A stretch of 36,862 nucleotides of DNA from Oceanicola sp. S124 (GCF_000220565.1 NZ_AFPM01000059.1:1-36862), one strand, 5' to 3'. Positions 17,541 through 27,441 are shown, counted from the stretch's first letter. Made by a program: numbers and translations. Notes: generated by a model not told the origin, from the letters alone.

Positions 17541-17829
17541 AGGCCATCCTCGAGGCCGTGCGCGCCACCGGCGCGCTATCACGATCCCTGCCTGCAGGAA
17601 CCCGGCGGGAGTGGCCTGGCTGCTGCAGCCTTCGCTCGTCGAGAGCACGGCGGCCCATGGTTCGATCACCTGCGGCGCGGGTGCGACGGCGGGGCAGAGC
17701 ATTGCTGCCGTCAGCGGTCGTCACCTCGACGGGCGCAGACCCAATGCACAGGTGCTGACCGGTCTCGACCAGCCGGGCGTCGAGGCGTTGTTCCTCGCCT
17801 CGATGCGAAAGCTCGACGCGGCGCTCTGA
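17541..17829 (+). pseudogene. Unrecognised gene remnant after the decayed ABC operon
   Basis: The frame ending at 17829 holds a plausible protein tail: VAWLLQPSLVESTAAHGSIT, then GAGATAGQSIAAVSGRHLDG, and a C-terminus LTGLDQPGVEALFLASMRKL. The upstream part of the same gene seems to lie in other frames (HAAQAILEAVRATGAL in the frame of the TOBE piece). I do not recognise the family. The position suggests a fifth gene, possibly an enzyme for the substrate of the lost transporter. No start codon or ribosome site is visible. Confidence 0.4.
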
Positions 17830-17850
17830 TCGCGGGCTTCACCAAATGAA

Positions 17851-17874
17851 AAAGCCGGGCGATGGCCCGGCTTT
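17851..17874. terminator. Bidirectional intrinsic terminator
   Basis: A perfect 10-bp stem (AAAGCCGGGC at 17851-17860, GCCCGGCTTT at 17865-17874) with a GATG loop lies between the converging decayed operon and the DUF1028 gene. T-rich sequence follows on the right and A-rich sequence precedes it on the left, so it can stop transcription from both sides. Confidence 0.85.
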
Positions 17875-17895
17875 CCTCGTTTCGGCAGGGTCGGT

Positions 17896-18585
17896 TCACT
17901 CGTCCCCCGGCACCCCGTAGGAGGGTGCCTCGCGCGGGTCCAGCGCCCGCTGCACATAGGCGTCGAGCTGGGGCTTGTAGACCTGCCAGGCGGTGGCGAT
18001 GGCCTCGATCGGGCAGTCCTCGGTCCAGTCGCAGCGCAGGTCGGCGACCGGCCAGGCGACCTTGTCGACCAGCATCATGCCCGCCGAATGCACCGGCCCG
18101 GCCTCGCCCCCGGCGGCGAGACCCGCCCGCATGGCCGCGATCAGCCGGTCGCCCAGGTGGCCTTCGGCCTGTTCGAACCCCGCGACGATGGCGGCGGGCA
18201 CCCCGTCATTGGCCAGCATGTTCCCGGCCGAGACCACGTCGCGGCCATGGGCCTCGGTGAAGATCCCGAGGGAGTTGGGCCCCGAGTGGATCGCCGTGCG
18301 GCCCCCGGTGTCGATGGCCAGCACCTGGCGGTACTCGATGAACCGGCCACGGGCCTGCACCTCCGCCACGGCTTCGGCGGCAGACAGGCCTTCCTGCATC
18401 GGGCCCCCCTGCATCAGGTCCAGCGCCAGCGGGCCCAGCGTGGGGTCGGTGACATTCTGCGAGGCGACGGCGCCCACTCCGGCCCGCGCATAGGCGCAGC
18501 GGGCCGCAACGGCGGGCGAAGAGGACGAGACCGCGACACCGAACATGCTGGTGTGCGCACAGCGGGCGACGAGAGAGAAGGTCAT
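17896..18585 (-). CDS. DUF1028 family protein (Ntn-hydrolase-like)
   Basis: A 229-aa protein matching the DUF1028 pattern. It has MTFSLVARCAHTSMFGVAVS at the N-terminus, ARAGVGAVASQNVTDPTLG, RQVLAIDTGGRTAIHSGPNS and a long GNMLAN region. The family has an Ntn-hydrolase fold, in which a residue just after the initiator Met can serve as nucleophile; Thr2 is available here. The reaction is not known. The ATG at 18585 follows the RidA stop by 11 bp with a GAGG-type site. It is the last gene of a leftward unit with RidA and a flavin monooxygenase, a grouping that suggests catabolism of a nitrogenous compound. Confidence 0.85.
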   Translation of the reverse strand: MTFSLVARCAHTSMFGVAVSSSSPAVAARCAYARAGVGAVASQNVTDPTLGPLALDLMQGGPMQEGLSAAEAVAEVQARGRFIEYRQVLAIDTGGRTAIHSGPNSLGIFTEAHGRDVVSAGNMLANDGVPAAIVAGFEQAEGHLGDRLIAAMRAGLAAGGEAGPVHSAGMMLVDKVAWPVADLRCDWTEDCPIEAIATAWQVYKPQLDAYVQRALDPREAPSYGVPGDE

Positions 18586-18596
18586 GGCGCGCCGCC

Positions 18597-19025
18597 TCAG
18601 GCCGGGGTGTAATCGGCGGGGATGACGGCGGTGGCCTCGATCTCGACCAGCCAGTCGGGGCGGGCCAGTGCGGTGACGACCAGCCCGGTCGAGACCGGGT
18701 GCACGCCCTTGATGTATTCGCCCATGGTCCGGTAGACCGCCTCGCGGTTGCGCACGTCGGTCAGGAAGACCTGCACACGGCAGACATGCTCCATCGCGCC
18801 GCCGCACTCTTCCATCAGCTGCCGGATGTTCTGCATCACCTTGTGGGTCTGCTCGACCGGGTCGTGGCTGTCGATGTTCTTGGCGTCGTCCAGGTTCTGC
18901 GGGCACTGGCCGCGCAGGAAGACCATCTTGCCCTCGGCGACGACGGCCTGACAGAGGTCGTTGTCGAGGTTCTGCTCGGGGTAGGTTTCGCGGGTGTTGA
19001 ACTTGCGGATGCGGGTATGTGCCAT
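18597..19025 (-). CDS. RidA family (YjgF/YER057c/UK114) protein
   Basis: A 142-aa Rid protein. The core is AVVAEGKMVFLRGQCPQNLD, then THKVMQNIRQLMEECG, VCRVQVFLTDVRNREAVYRT and RPDWLVEIEATAVIP. The Arg before the final strand (ARPDWLVEIE) occupies the position of the Arg that gives RidA enamine/imine deaminase activity. Such proteins hydrolyse reactive 2-aminoacrylate-type imines, often made by amine or amino-acid oxidising enzymes. It lies 61 bp downstream of the flavin monooxygenase and 11 bp before DUF1028. Removing an imine produced by the monooxygenase step is a reasonable inference. The start is the ATG at 19025, with GGAGG in the sequence just upstream. Confidence 0.9.
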   Translation of the reverse strand: MAHTRIRKFNTRETYPEQNLDNDLCQAVVAEGKMVFLRGQCPQNLDDAKNIDSHDPVEQTHKVMQNIRQLMEECGGAMEHVCRVQVFLTDVRNREAVYRTMGEYIKGVHPVSTGLVVTALARPDWLVEIEATAVIPADYTPA

Positions 19026-19086
19026 TGCGGCCTCCGGTAGCTGCGCAAGGGCGATCTTGTGGATCACCGTCGCGGGGAAAGGAAAA

Positions 19087-20388
19087 TCAGGTGGTCGCCT
19101 TGGCGACGGGCGCCATAGCAGGGCGCGTTGCCGTGGCGCGGGCCTCGGCGTCGTATTCCATGTACTTGGCCTGGGTGGTGATCTGGTCGGCCACGTGCTT
19201 GGCATCGTGCCAGACCCCCCAGATGAAGCTGGAGCCGCGCCGCGACTGCCAGGGCAGGCCGAGGAAGAAGATCCCCGGTTCGCGCCCGACGCCGCGCTGA
19301 TGGATGGGGCGGCCCTTCTCGTCGAAGCAGTCGGCCTTGATCCACGAGTAGTCTGCGCCGAAGCCGGTGGCCCAGATGATCGTGGTGATGCCGGCCTCGG
19401 CAAGGTCCAGCGACAGGAGCGGTTCGGTGACGCAGGCGGGCAGTGCGCCGAGGCGGTGCGCCTCGGGTTCCTCAGGCAGGTCCAGCCCGTTGGCCGCGAC
19501 ATAGGCATCGGCGGCGCGCAGCAGGTTGAGGTAGTTCCGGTCGCCGCCCTCGATATTGCGGCGCAGGTCGCCGGCAAAGGTCAGGGCGCCATCGGCATAG
19601 CTCTCGGTCCGGCCCAGCAGGGTGATGCCCTGGGCGGCGAGGCTGCGGAAGTCGATGGTCTCGCCGCCCCGGGCGCCGCTGACGGCGATGGTGACATGTT
19701 CGGTGCCCGGTGCCGGGCTCTCCATGTTCCACAGGCCCAGCACGCCCAGCCACCAGACGAAATCGCGGCCGCGATAGGCGCGCGGAGGGCGGTCATGAGG
19801 GCCGACCGACAGGAAGACCTTGCGGCCCGCGCGGTTCAGCTCATCCGCGATCTGCACGCCGGAGGAGCCGGCGCCGACCACCAGCACGCCGCCCTCGGGC
19901 AGGTCCTGCGGGTTGCGGTACTGGCTGGAGTGGATCTGGGTCAGGCCGCTGTCGGCAGGCACTACCGGCGGAATGACGGGGGTCTGGAAGGGGCCGGTCG
20001 CAGCGACCACGTTCAGCGCCTCGATGGGGCCTTGCGAGGTCTCGATACGGAAGCCCTGCCGCCCCTCGAGCCGCTCGACAGAGGTGACCTCGACGCCGGT
20101 GCGGATCGGTGCCTGCAGCATCTCGGCATAGTCGCACAGGTACTGGGCAACGCCGTCCTTGCCGACGAAGGCGTCGGGGTCGGCCTTGAACTCCATCCCC
20201 GGGAAGCGGTCATGCCAGGCGGGGCCATTGGCGACCAGCGAATCCCAGCGTTGCGTGCGCCAGCCCTCGGCGATCCGCGAGCGTTCCAGCACCAGGTGAG
20301 AGACGCCGGCCCGACCCAGGTGCTCGCTCATCGCGATGCCGGCCTGTCCGGCCCCGACAACAAGGGTGTCTACACGTTCGATCGTCAT
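19087..20388 (-). CDS. NAD(P)/FAD-dependent monooxygenase (class B flavoprotein, CzcO/YUCCA-like)
   Basis: A 433-aa flavoprotein with two dinucleotide-binding motifs. VDTLVVGAGQAGIAMSEHLG near residue 6 binds FAD, and GGVLVVGAGSSGVQIADEL near residue 165 binds NAD(P)H. The stretches WRTQRWDSLVANGPAWHDRF and VAATGPFQTPVIPP are typical of class B flavin monooxygenases, and the ATG motif near the end reads IIWATGFGADYSW. These enzymes hydroxylate N or S atoms or insert oxygen into ketones. Here it leads a leftward unit with RidA and DUF1028, so oxidation of an amine-containing substrate is inferred. The ATG at 20388 is preceded by GAAAGGA. An 8-bp dyad lies about 60-110 bp upstream. Confidence 0.88.
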   Translation of the reverse strand: MTIERVDTLVVGAGQAGIAMSEHLGRAGVSHLVLERSRIAEGWRTQRWDSLVANGPAWHDRFPGMEFKADPDAFVGKDGVAQYLCDYAEMLQAPIRTGVEVTSVERLEGRQGFRIETSQGPIEALNVVAATGPFQTPVIPPVVPADSGLTQIHSSQYRNPQDLPEGGVLVVGAGSSGVQIADELNRAGRKVFLSVGPHDRPPRAYRGRDFVWWLGVLGLWNMESPAPGTEHVTIAVSGARGGETIDFRSLAAQGITLLGRTESYADGALTFAGDLRRNIEGGDRNYLNLLRAADAYVAANGLDLPEEPEAHRLGALPACVTEPLLSLDLAEAGITTIIWATGFGADYSWIKADCFDEKGRPIHQRGVGREPGIFFLGLPWQSRRGSSFIWGVWHDAKHVADQITTQAKYMEYDAEARATATRPAMAPVAKATT

Positions 20389-20449
20389 CTCGGCAGTCCT
20401 TTCTCTGGCCGGGCGGAGACCGCTTCGGCTGGGTTGCCTTCAGTTCTAG

Positions 20450-20498
20450 CCGAACCAGATCTTAGGGAAAATTATGCAATTGCTAGCCATTGGTTCGG
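20450..20498. promoter_or_regulatory. Dyad upstream of the monooxygenase operon
   Basis: CCGAACCA at 20450-20457 and TGGTTCGG at 20491-20498 are perfect inverted repeats 33 nt apart. Between them is an AT-rich stretch with the palindrome GCAATTGC at 20476-20483 and, on the minus strand, CATAAT as a possible -10. This is where the promoter of the leftward unit should be, so a regulator site is likely, but the regulator is unknown. Confidence 0.4.
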
Positions 20499-20589
20499 GA
20501 AATCCTATGAAGCGGACTGCGTCAGGTAAACCACCCCGGCGCGGGTTGCGGGGGCTGGGCGGCCGACAAGAGGCGCCAGCACCACGGGA

Positions 20590-20615
20590 AAGGCGACCCC
20601 CGGGGGGGCCGCCTT
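20590..20615 (-). terminator. Intrinsic terminator of the arginase-ocd operon
   Basis: On the minus strand AAGGCG pairs with CGCCTT around a C5/G5 stem with one internal mismatch, followed by TTTCCC. It lies about 40 bp past the ocd stop. The stem is very GC-rich, as expected for this genome. Confidence 0.7.
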
Positions 20616-20655
20616 CCTGTGTCCTGCCGATGTGCCCTTGTCGGTACCTTTGGGA

Positions 20656-21714
20656 TCAGGCGCTGCGGGCCACGGGCGCGGCGCGCAGCAGCATCCCGAA
20701 GAGGTCACGCGGCTCGTCCGGGTCGGCCAGCAGATCGAGATCCTGGTAGAACCCATGCGCGCCCAGCTTGTCGCGGACGTAGCGCAGGGCCGAGAAATCC
20801 TCGGTCGCGAAGCCGACGCTGTCGAACAGGGTGACCTGGCGGGCATCGCTGCGGCCCGCGATCTCTCCGCTCAGCACCTGCCAGAGCTCCTTGACCGGGT
20901 AATCCGCGTCAAGCTGCTGGATCTCGCCCTCGATGCGGGTCTGGGGCGGGTATTCCACGAAGATCTCCGAGCGCAGCAGGATATCGCGGTGCAGCTCGGT
21001 CTTGCCGGGGCAGTCGCCGCCGACCGCGTTGATATGCACCCCGGCGCCGACCATGTTGTCCGAAAGGATCGTGGCGTACTGCTTGTCCGCCGTGGCGGTG
21101 GTGATGATATCGGCGCCCTCGACGGCCTCTTCGGCCGAGGTGCAGGGCGTGATGTCGAAGCCGAAGCGGGCGAGGTTGGCGGCGCAGCGCGCCGTGGCGG
21201 CGGGGTCGATGTCGTAGAGGCGCAGCCGGTCCACCCCCAGCACGGCGCGGAAGGCCATGGCCTGGAACTCGCTTTGCGCGCCATTGCCGATCAGAGCCAT
21301 GCAGCGCGCATCGGGCCGGGCCAGCGCCCCGGCGGCGACGGCCGAGGTCGCGGCGGTGCGCAGGGCGGTCAGGATGGTCATTTCCGACAGCAGCAGCGGA
21401 TAGCCGGTGTCCACATCCGAGAGCATCCCGAAGGCGGTCACGGTCTGGCGGCCCTCCTTCATGTTCTTGGGGTGGCCGTTGACGTACTTGAAGCCGTAGA
21501 GCGTGCCATCCGAGGTTGGCATCAGCTCGATCACCCCCTCGGGCGAATGGGCGGCGACGCGGGGCGTCTTGTCGAACAGCGGCCAGCGACGGAAGTCCTC
21601 GGCGACATAGTCGGCCAGCTCCTGCAGGAAGGGTTCGATCCCGACCGCGTGGACCAGCCGCATCATGTTGTCGACATCGACGAAGGGCACGAGGTTGAGG
21701 GAAGGGGTGGTCAT
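20656..21714 (-). CDS. ocd: Ornithine cyclodeaminase
   Basis: A 352-aa protein of the ornithine cyclodeaminase/mu-crystallin family, converting L-ornithine to L-proline and ammonia with bound NAD. The nucleotide-binding motif is ALIGNGAQSEFQAMAF near residue 140, with RLYDIDPAATARC at the following ribose-binding strand. The N-terminal region has EGVIELMPTSDGTLYGFKYV with the substrate-binding Lys, and the late GGDCPGKTELH holds the expected catalytic Asp. The ATG overlaps the arginase stop by 4 bp, so both are made from one transcript. Length is normal for the family (about 350 aa). Arginine used through arginase and this enzyme enters proline metabolism. Confidence 0.93.
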   Translation of the reverse strand: MTTPSLNLVPFVDVDNMMRLVHAVGIEPFLQELADYVAEDFRRWPLFDKTPRVAAHSPEGVIELMPTSDGTLYGFKYVNGHPKNMKEGRQTVTAFGMLSDVDTGYPLLLSEMTILTALRTAATSAVAAGALARPDARCMALIGNGAQSEFQAMAFRAVLGVDRLRLYDIDPAATARCAANLARFGFDITPCTSAEEAVEGADIITTATADKQYATILSDNMVGAGVHINAVGGDCPGKTELHRDILLRSEIFVEYPPQTRIEGEIQQLDADYPVKELWQVLSGEIAGRSDARQVTLFDSVGFATEDFSALRYVRDKLGAHGFYQDLDLLADPDEPRDLFGMLLRAAPVARSA

Positions 21715-22631
21715 GCGAAACTCCTGGTCCGGCGGTCCATGATGCGCTCGCCCATCAGGCTTGCGGTGAGATCGACCAGCAGGTGCGCGGTGCGGCCCCG
21801 CTCGTCGAGGAAGGGGTTCAGCTCGACCAGGTCGAGGGAGGAGACGAGGCCCGAGTCGTGCAGCATCTCCATCACCAGATGCGCCTCGCGGAACGAGGCG
21901 CCGCCGGGGACGGTGGTGCCGACAGCCGGGGCGATGGCGGGATCGAGGAAATCGACGTCCAGGCTGACATGCAGTCGCCCGCCCGCTGCCGCGACCCGGG
22001 CGAGGAAGGCGCGCAGCAGGGGCGCCATGCCGACCTCGTCGATCTCGCGCATATCGTGGATCTGCACCGGCGCTTCGGAGAGGGCCCGGCGCTCGGCAGG
22101 ATCGACGCTGCGGATGCCCATCATGCAGATGTTTTCGGGCGGGACCGCGGCGGGCAGCGGCGGGAAGGCGTCAAAGCCCGGCCGGCCACTGAAATAGGCG
22201 ACCGGGGTGCCGTGCAGGTTGCCGCTTTCGGTGCTGGCGAGGTCGTGGAAATCCGTATGGGCATCGAGCCAGAGCACGAAAAGGGGCTGGCCCTCGTCCG
22301 CCGCCCGCCGCGCGATGCCGCTGACCGTCCCGGCAGAGAGCGCATGATCGCCGCCCATGAAGATCGGCACGGCGTCGGCGCTTTCGCGATAGGCGCTGTC
22401 GGCCAGGGTCTCGACCCATGCGGCGACCTCGGGCAGGGCGCGCAGGGCGGGGTTGGGGTGGCTGACGGCGGGCGCCGGGCGCGGCGCCAGGTTGCCCGCG
22501 TCGCGCACATTGTGGCCCAGGCGTTCCAGCGCGGGCGCCAGCCCCGCGCAGCGCAGCGCCGAGGGGCCCATCTCGCAGCCCGGCTGTGCCGCGCCGTCCT
22601 GCTGGGGTATGCCGATCAGGGTGAAGTGCAT
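21711..22631 (-). CDS. arg: Arginase
   Basis: A 306-aa ureohydrolase. The manganese ligands are seen in MGGDHALSAGT, WLDAHTDFHD and SLDVDFLDPAIAP. The N-terminus LIGIPQQDGAAQPGCEMGP matches arginase (a few residues different from agmatinase), and VELNPFLDERGRTAHLLVDL is the typical C-terminal part. It hydrolyses L-arginine to ornithine and urea. The ATG at 22631 follows a GAAAGGAG site. The gene is divergent from an Lrp/AsnC regulator, and the ornithine it makes is the substrate of the cyclodeaminase encoded next. Confidence 0.93.
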   Translation of the reverse strand: MHFTLIGIPQQDGAAQPGCEMGPSALRCAGLAPALERLGHNVRDAGNLAPRPAPAVSHPNPALRALPEVAAWVETLADSAYRESADAVPIFMGGDHALSAGTVSGIARRAADEGQPLFVLWLDAHTDFHDLASTESGNLHGTPVAYFSGRPGFDAFPPLPAAVPPENICMMGIRSVDPAERRALSEAPVQIHDMREIDEVGMAPLLRAFLARVAAAGGRLHVSLDVDFLDPAIAPAVGTTVPGGASFREAHLVMEMLHDSGLVSSLDLVELNPFLDERGRTAHLLVDLTASLMGERIMDRRTRSFA

Positions 22632-22747
22632 CCGGGGTCTCCTTTCAGCGCAGGAGAGCCCGGTGAGATGGCAGAGTGAACCCGGATCATTGGCAATTTG
22701 CGCGGGGTTTTGTAGCATTTCGACAGAAACAATTGACGGAATGGCAG

Positions 22748-23191
22748 ATGGATCCCCTGGACCGGCAGCTCATCACCCTGCTCAGGCACAACGGACGGCG
22801 CAGCGTCTCGGACCTTGCCGCCGAGATCGGCGTCTCGCGCGCCACGGTGCGCAACCGGATCGAGCGGCTGGAGGCGGGGGGAGAGATCCTTGGTTACACC
22901 GTGATCCTGCGCGCCGACACGGTGGCCCAACCGGTGCGCGGGCTGATGATGATCAAGGTCGAGGGGCGGGCGGCGGATCGCGTCGTGGTCCGGCTCTCGG
23001 CGCTGCCCGAGGTGCAGGAGGTACATACGACCAACGGCCAGTGGGATCTGGTCGCGGAACTGGGCACCGAGACGCTGAGCGCACTGGACGACGTGCTGCG
23101 CCGGATCCGCGAGATCCCCGGCATCCTGGGCAGCGAGACCAACCTGCTGCTGGCCACCCCGCGCAGCACCCGGGCGAAGCTGACGGGCTAG
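22748..23191 (+). CDS. Lrp/AsnC-family transcriptional regulator
   Basis: A 147-aa Lrp-type regulator. The N-terminal DNA-binding part is LDRQLITLLRHNGRRSVSDL, followed by EIGVSRATVRNRIERLEAGG and ILGYTVIL. The C-terminal RAM (ligand/oligomerisation) domain includes VRGLMMIKVEG, VQEVHTTNGQWDLVAELG and RRIREIPGI. I chose the ATG at 22748 (MDPLDRQL) because it opens directly into the family helix; an in-frame GTG at 22676 would add 24 residues. It is divergent from arginase-ocd across an AT-rich gap of 116 bp. Activation of these genes by arginine or ornithine is the usual arrangement in alphaproteobacteria. The operator was not resolved. Confidence 0.9.
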   Translation: MDPLDRQLITLLRHNGRRSVSDLAAEIGVSRATVRNRIERLEAGGEILGYTVILRADTVAQPVRGLMMIKVEGRAADRVVVRLSALPEVQEVHTTNGQWDLVAELGTETLSALDDVLRRIREIPGILGSETNLLLATPRSTRAKLTG

Positions 23192-23257
23192 CAGAACGTG
23201 CCGCCCCCAGGGGCACGGTGGGACCGGGAGGCTGTCAGCCTGCCAGAGGGGGACATG

Positions 23258-23280
23258 AAAAGGTCGGCCCCGAAGGACCG
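23258..23280 (-). terminator. Intrinsic terminator of the nrd operon
   Basis: On the minus strand, CGGTCC and GGGCCG form a 6-bp stem (one G-T pair) closed by a TTCG tetraloop, followed by ACC and TTTT. It lies 24 bp past the nrdF stop, between the converging lrp and nrdF genes. Confidence 0.7.
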
Positions 23281-23303
23281 CCCCTGCCTGCATCCGGGCG
23301 GAA

Positions 23304-24473
<1,170 letters not shown>

Positions 24474-26603
24474 TCAGAGGGTGCAGCTGACGCAGCCCTG
24501 GACTTCGGTGCCCTCCAGCGCGGTCTGGCGCAGGCGCACGTAGTAGATCGTCTTGATGCCCTTCTTCCAGGCGTAGATCTGGGCGCGGTTGATATCGCGC
24601 GTCGTCGCCTCGGCGGGGAAGAACAGCGTCAGCGAGAGGCCCTGGTCAACATGTTCCGTCGCCGCCGCATAGGTGTCGATCAGCTTCTCGGGGCCGATCT
24701 CGTAGGCGTCGCGGTAGTACTCGAGGTTCTCGTTGCTCATGTAGGCGGCCGGGTAGTAGACGCGGCCGATCTTGCCTTCCTTACGGATCTCGATCTTGGA
24801 CACGATCGGGTGGATCGAGGAGGTCGAGTTGTTGATGTAGCTGATCGAGCCGGTCGGCGGCACCGCCTGCAGGTTGCGGTTGTAGAGGCCGTCGGTCATC
24901 ACCGCCTCTTTCAGCGCGGCCCAGTCGGCGCGGGTCGGCAGCTGCTGGCCGAAGCGCTCGAAGAGGGCGCGGACGGTCTCGCTTTCCGGCAGCCAGTCGC
25001 GCTCGGTGTACTTGTCGAAGAAGCTGCCGTCGGCATAGGCCGAGGTCTCGAAGCCCTTGAAGCTCTGGCCGCGTTCGCGCGCCAGCGCGTTCGAGGCGCG
25101 GATGGCGTGATAGGCGACGGTGGCGAAGTAGACCGAGGTGAACTCGATCCCCTCGGGGCTGCCGTAATGGATATGCTCGCGCGCCAGGAACCCGTGCAGG
25201 TTCATCTGGCCGAGGCCGATGGCATGGCTTTCGTCATTGCCGCGACGGATCGAGGGCACCGAGTCGATCGCCGACATCTCGCTGACCGCGGTGAGCGAGC
25301 GGATCGCCGCCTCGACCGTCTGGCCGAGATCGCCGCCGTCCATCGACTTGGCGATGTTCATCGAGCCGAGGTTGCAGGAGATATCCGTGCCGAGATGATC
25401 GTAGGAGAGATCCTCGTTGAAGGTCGAGGCCTCGTTGACCTGCAGGATCTCCGAGCAGAGGTTGGACATGGTGATGCGGCCCTCGATCGGGTTCGCCTTG
25501 TTCACCGTGTCCTCGAACATGATGTAGGGATAGCCCGACTCGAACTGGATCTCGGCCAGGGTCTGGAAGAAGTCCCGCGCGTTGATCTTCTTCTTGCGGA
25601 TGCGCTTGTCCTCGACCATCTCGTCGTATTTCTCGGTGACCGAGATTTCCGAGAAGGGCACGCCGTAGACCTTCTGCACGTCATGCGGCGAGAAGAGGTA
25701 CATCGGCTCGTTGCGCTTGGCGAGTTCGAAGGTCACGTCCGGGATCACCACGCCGAGCGACAGGGTCTTGATGCGGATCTTCTCGTCCGCGTTCTCGCGC
25801 TTGGTGTCGAGGAAGCGCAGGATGTCGGGGTGGTGCGCGTTCAGGTAGACCGCGCCCGCGCCCTGGCGTGCGCCGAGCTGGTTGGCGTAGCTGAAGCTGT
25901 CTTCCAGCAGCTTCATGATCGGGATCACGCCCGAGGACTGGTTCTCGATCCCCTTGATGGGGGCGCCGTATTCACGGATGTTGGTCAGCATAAGGGCGAC
26001 GCCGCCGCCACGCTTGGAGAGCTGCAGCGCCGAGTTGATGCCCCGCCCGATGCTTTCCATGTTGTCCTCGAGGCGCAGCAGGAAGCAGGAGATCAGCTCT
26101 CCACGGCTTTTCTTGCCGGCGTTGAGGAAGGTCGGCGTGGCGGGCTGGAAGCGGCCCGAGAGGGTTTCGGCCATGAAGGACATGGCCAGCGCCCGGTCGC
26201 CGCGCGCCAGGGTCAGCGAGACCATGACGACGCGATCCTCGTAGCGTTCGAGGTAGCGCTGCCCGTCACGGGTCTTCAGCGTGTAGGAGGTGTAGTACTT
26301 GAACGCGCCGAGGAAGGTCGGGAAGCGGAACTTGCGGGCATAGGCGGCGGCCCAGATGTCGCGCAGGAACTCCTTGGGGTAGGCGGCCAGAACCTCGGCC
26401 TCGTAGTAGCCTTCCTCGACCAGGTAGTCGAGCTTTTCGTCCAGCGAGTGGAAGAAGACGGTGTTCTGGTTGACGTGCTGCAGGAAGTACTGCCGCGCGG
26501 CCATGCGGTCGGCGTCGAAGCGGATGTTGCCCTCTGCATCGTAGAGATTCAGCATCGCGTTCAGCGCATGGTAGTCCAGATCGTCGCTCAGGCGGTCAAG
26601 CAT
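24474..26603 (-). CDS. nrdE: Class Ib ribonucleotide reductase, alpha (catalytic) subunit
   Basis: A 709-aa NrdE protein. The N-terminal part includes [20 protein letters not shown], and the active-site region has [20 protein letters not shown] with the Cys in SCFLL. The radical-transfer region is [12 protein letters not shown], and the C-terminus CVSCTL carries the redox-active Cys pair that NrdH re-reduces. It reduces ribonucleoside diphosphates to deoxyribonucleotides. It overlaps nrdI by 16 bp. Length is typical of NrdE (700-725 aa) and shorter than class Ia NrdA, which has an extra N-terminal ATP cone. Confidence 0.96.
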   Translation of the reverse strand: MLDRLSDDLDYHALNAMLNLYDAEGNIRFDADRMAARQYFLQHVNQNTVFFHSLDEKLDYLVEEGYYEAEVLAAYPKEFLRDIWAAAYARKFRFPTFLGAFKYYTSYTLKTRDGQRYLERYEDRVVMVSLTLARGDRALAMSFMAETLSGRFQPATPTFLNAGKKSRGELISCFLLRLEDNMESIGRGINSALQLSKRGGGVALMLTNIREYGAPIKGIENQSSGVIPIMKLLEDSFSYANQLGARQGAGAVYLNAHHPDILRFLDTKRENADEKIRIKTLSLGVVIPDVTFELAKRNEPMYLFSPHDVQKVYGVPFSEISVTEKYDEMVEDKRIRKKKINARDFFQTLAEIQFESGYPYIMFEDTVNKANPIEGRITMSNLCSEILQVNEASTFNEDLSYDHLGTDISCNLGSMNIAKSMDGGDLGQTVEAAIRSLTAVSEMSAIDSVPSIRRGNDESHAIGLGQMNLHGFLAREHIHYGSPEGIEFTSVYFATVAYHAIRASNALARERGQSFKGFETSAYADGSFFDKYTERDWLPESETVRALFERFGQQLPTRADWAALKEAVMTDGLYNRNLQAVPPTGSISYINNSTSSIHPIVSKIEIRKEGKIGRVYYPAAYMSNENLEYYRDAYEIGPEKLIDTYAAATEHVDQGLSLTLFFPAEATTRDINRAQIYAWKKGIKTIYYVRLRQTALEGTEVQGCVSCTL

Positions 26604-27001
26604 TGGGTCCCCCAGAATGCAGCAAGCCCGTCACGGACACGGGCGATATCCCGGTCGGTGCCGGCAAGTTCGAATGAGTACAGCAACGGCACGGCGCACT
26701 TCTCGGCAATGATACGCCCGGAAAGGGCATAGGTCTCGCCGAAGTTGCGGTTGCCGGTCGCAATGACCCCGCGCAGGTGTTCGCGATGCGCGGGAACGTT
26801 GAGAAAGCGGATGACCTGCTTGGGCACGGCACCACGGCCAAGGCCGTCGGCATAGGTCGGGCAGATCAGCACGTAGTCGCGTGGCAGGTCCGGCAGCGGA
26901 TCCTTCGGCGAGATCGGCAGCCGCGTCGCCTTCAACCCCGAGCGGGCGATGAAGCGGGCGGTATTGCCGCTTGCCGAAGAAAAGTAGACCAGCCCCGGCA
27001 T
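26588..27001 (-). CDS. nrdI: NrdI flavodoxin-like protein
   Basis: A 137-aa flavodoxin-like FMN protein that supplies the oxidant for loading the manganese-tyrosyl cofactor of Nrd[16 protein letters not shown] binds the FMN phosphate, [10 protein letters not shown] is the first flavin loop, and [18 protein letters not shown] is the family signature. It starts 6 bp after the nrdH stop and overlaps nrdE by 16 bp. The presence of nrdI supports the Mn-dependent class Ib assignment. Confidence 0.95.
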   Translation of the reverse strand: MPGLVYFSSASGNTARFIARSGLKATRLPISPKDPLPDLPRDYVLICPTYADGLGRGAVPKQVIRFLNVPAHREHLRGVIATGNRNFGETYALSGRIIAEKCAVPLLYSFELAGTDRDIARVRDGLAAFWGTQCLTA

Positions 27002-27007
27002 GGCCGG

Positions 27008-27232
27008 TCAGCTGGCCAGCTGGCCGATCAGGTCCGGACGGAAACCCGACCAATGGGAATCGCCGGCCTCGACCACGGGGGCCTGACGGTAGCCAAGGCC
27101 GGTGACATGGGCCATGGCGTTGTCGTCTTCGGTCAGATCGACCACGTCATAGGAGATGCCCTTGGCCTCCAGCGCACGGATGGTGGCAGTGCATTGCACG
27201 CAGGCGGGTTTGGAATAGACGGTGATCTGCAT
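27008..27232 (-). CDS. nrdH: NrdH glutaredoxin-like redoxin
   Basis: A 74-aa redoxin that transfers electrons to NrdE. The active-site pair is Cys11/Cys14 in SKPACVQCTAT, and GYRQAPVV and SGFRPDLI are typical for NrdH. Of three nearby in-frame ATGs I chose 27232 (MQITVYSKPAC), preceded by GAGG at 6 nt; it gives the normal length of 73-75 aa. It is the first gene of the nrdHIEF operon. The promoter appears to be about 280 bp upstream. Confidence 0.93.
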   Translation of the reverse strand: MQITVYSKPACVQCTATIRALEAKGISYDVVDLTEDDNAMAHVTGLGYRQAPVVEAGDSHWSGFRPDLIGQLAS

Positions 27233-27441
27233 CGGCATCCTCATCGGGGTCAGGTGAAGGGGCCGGGCACGGCAAGGGCAGCGGGACTTGCCCTGGATTG
27301 CGTGCCCCGAACCCTTCGTTCGTGGTCGTCGGTCTGCTTGCGGCAGGTCGGATGGCGCGCGGATCACAGATCGGCAGGCCCTTCCCGGGGCGCGTCGGCC
27401 CTGTGGGATGCCCTGCCTCACTCACCGCTGACAGTTGTGTC

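Noticed and set aside
14410..17829. Sequencing error as the cause of the frameshifts
   Set aside because: Frameshifts are confined to this block and the right-edge block, and are accompanied by large deletions, a gene fusion and altered ATPase motifs that base-calling errors would not produce.
22708..22729. An Lrp operator dyad in the arginase-lrp gap
   Set aside because: Only the outer TTT/AAA pairs match; the inner positions do not pair, so the AT-rich stretch is not a convincing dyad.
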